From positions 1 through 39,118 of the forward strand of contig VGZY01000024.1 of assembly GCA_016872355.1 (NCBI GenBank): 39,118 bases of DNA, given 5' to 3'. Below the pieces are notes generated by a model. It was not told where the DNA came from. It saw only the letters and a list, made by a program, of their open reading frames with translations, and did no database searches. The position numbers were made by a program, and so were the translations under genes. The first letter of the stretch is position 1. Each line of letters opens with the position of its first letter. The DNA is from SAR202 cluster bacterium (GTDB taxonomy: Bacteria > Chloroflexota > Dehalococcoidia > Lucifugimonadales > VGZY01). Positions 38,689 through 39,118 of this stretch are shown here, in pieces.

Positions 38689-38876
38689 CTGGGGCTTCGC
38701 CCCAGACCCCGGTGCGGGGCTTCGCCCCGTGCCCCACTGAGGGCTCCGCCCTCAGACTCCCATCGGGCCTATGGCCCGAATGATGGCCCGATGGGGCCAT
38801 GCCGAGCCGAAGGATCGGCCTCAGAACCCCTTCCCTCTCAGGGAAGGTCCCTAGATCCCGATGAGTCCTCGAATCG
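38689..38876. repeat. Array of GC-rich hairpins
   Basis: Hairpins include CTGGGGCTTCGCCCCAG (38689), a CGGGG-CTTCG-CCCCG one near 38716, CTGAGGGCTCCGCCCTCAG (38737), TCGGGCCTATGGCCCGA (38763), an ATGGCCC-GAT-GGGGCCAT one near 38783, CCTTCCCT-CTC-AGGGAAGG (38829) and CCCGAT...ATCGGG near 38857. They are not identical to each other, so this is a cluster of different stem-loops. A truncated CCTCTCCCC repeat follows at 38909-38931. Confidence 0.75.
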
Positions 38877-38908
38877 GGAGGCAGGGGTTAGGTGGCTGCT
38901 GGTTCCCT

Positions 38909-38931
38909 CCTCTCCCCGAGGAGACCTTTGC
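38909..38931. repeat. Truncated CCTCTCC repeat copy
   Basis: CCTCTCCCCGAGGAGACCTTT resembles the first half of the variant at 13644-13692 (CCTCTCCCCGAGGGAGAGGCCTTT) with internal deletions. The upstream context GGCTGCTGGTTCCCT also resembles that before the 13575 copy. Confidence 0.5.
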
Positions 38932-38995
38932 ATAACCCGGGGTAGAGGCGATAATCATACCTGTGCGAGGAAAATATAGCAAAATGGAGTGAGCC

Positions 38996-39118
38996 ATGCA
39001 CCGCAATATGGGAAACCCGTCCATGATCGAAGCGTTCCTTCCCGAGCAGGTTGGGCGTAACGAGCGATTGGAGAGGATAGCCCAAGTTGTGGACTGGGAA
39101 AAGATGGGAAAGCTGGTG
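38996..39118 (+). CDS. Transposase N-terminus, IS5-like (partial, runs off right edge)
   Basis: A frame opens at ATG 38996 with TGGAGTGAGCC directly upstream and runs 41 codons to the window end. It has FLPEQVGRNERLERIAQVVD, then WEKMGKL. A motif of this kind (a short start, then RNERL...I...VDW) is typical of the N-terminal segment of IS5-family transposases, which carry their DDE triad further downstream. Only the start is visible, so the assignment is by recollection of the motif. The upstream IS end is not recognised with certainty; it could lie in the AT-rich bases 38935-38995. Confidence 0.65.
   Translation, partial: MHRNMGNPSMIEAFLPEQVGRNERLERIAQVVDWEKMGKLV

Larger units (their letters stand above)
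38559..38995. other. 437-bp gene-free region between methyltransferase and transposase
   Basis: No frame has a ribosome site with a family match. Most of it (38640-38931) is a dense array of GC-rich hairpins, described below. The last 60 bp are AT-richer and precede the IS5-like start. Confidence 0.6.

Overview
The window looks like chromosomal DNA of a GC-rich bacterium. It is most likely a member of the Chloroflexota, possibly a Dehalococcoidia/SAR202-type heterotroph. This is inferred from the mix of families, not from a marker gene. The supporting features are several secreted lipoproteins with long Pro/Thr linkers, an LprG-like domain, a eukaryote-type class I aldolase, PspA with a PspA-associated partner, corrinoid/methyl-transfer proteins, and expanded sets of cupins, amidohydrolases and DapA-like lyases. 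Both ends run into partial transposase genes, so the window is bounded by mobile DNA. No tRNA, rRNA or CRISPR array was recognised.

Left part (1-4.7 kb): an ISNCY-like transposase fragment abuts the conserved rpmH-rnpA-yidD-(PQQ-propeller lipoprotein)-yidC-jag operon, which has a near-perfect sigma-70 promoter. The lipoprotein between yidD and yidC is unusual. It is followed by a LiaF-like membrane gene broken by an in-frame amber codon. Next (4.7-9.0 kb) come a sialidase-like propeller and a MetE-like zinc methyltransferase as a pair, and a convergent trypsin-like surface protease.

Middle (9-13.4 kb): a minus-strand cluster of four cupin genes (five paralogous domains, one gene frameshifted in an A6 run) with a MazF/ribbon-helix-helix toxin-antitoxin pair inside it, then serS. 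A hairpin-repeat-rich gap separates this from two amidohydrolases and a three-domain lipoprotein (LprG-like, cyclophilin, kelch propeller). Then moaA carries about 45 extra in-frame residues encoded by two copies of a palindromic repeat. It is followed by rdgB, class I aldolase, fructose-1,6-bisphosphatase and a Uma2-type gene.

Right part (23-39 kb): a lipoprotein with a zinc-protease motif, a small membrane-stress module (small membrane protein, PspA, PspA-associated protein), and a catabolic-looking group (two DapA-like lyases, an NHL propeller and a 2-hydroxyacid dehydrogenase). These are followed by an orphan 7TM-PAS histidine kinase and a corrinoid C1 module: RACo-like activator, a 113-residue Cys-containing unknown protein coupled to it, a corrinoid protein and a pterin-binding methyltransferase. 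The corrinoid protein has a good promoter and terminator. The last 450 bp are an array of DNA hairpins followed by the start of an IS5-like transposase.

The best candidates for undescribed biology are the corrinoid module with its small Cys protein, the coding-sequence-invading palindromic repeat in moaA, the LprG-cyclophilin-kelch fusion, and the cupin cluster.
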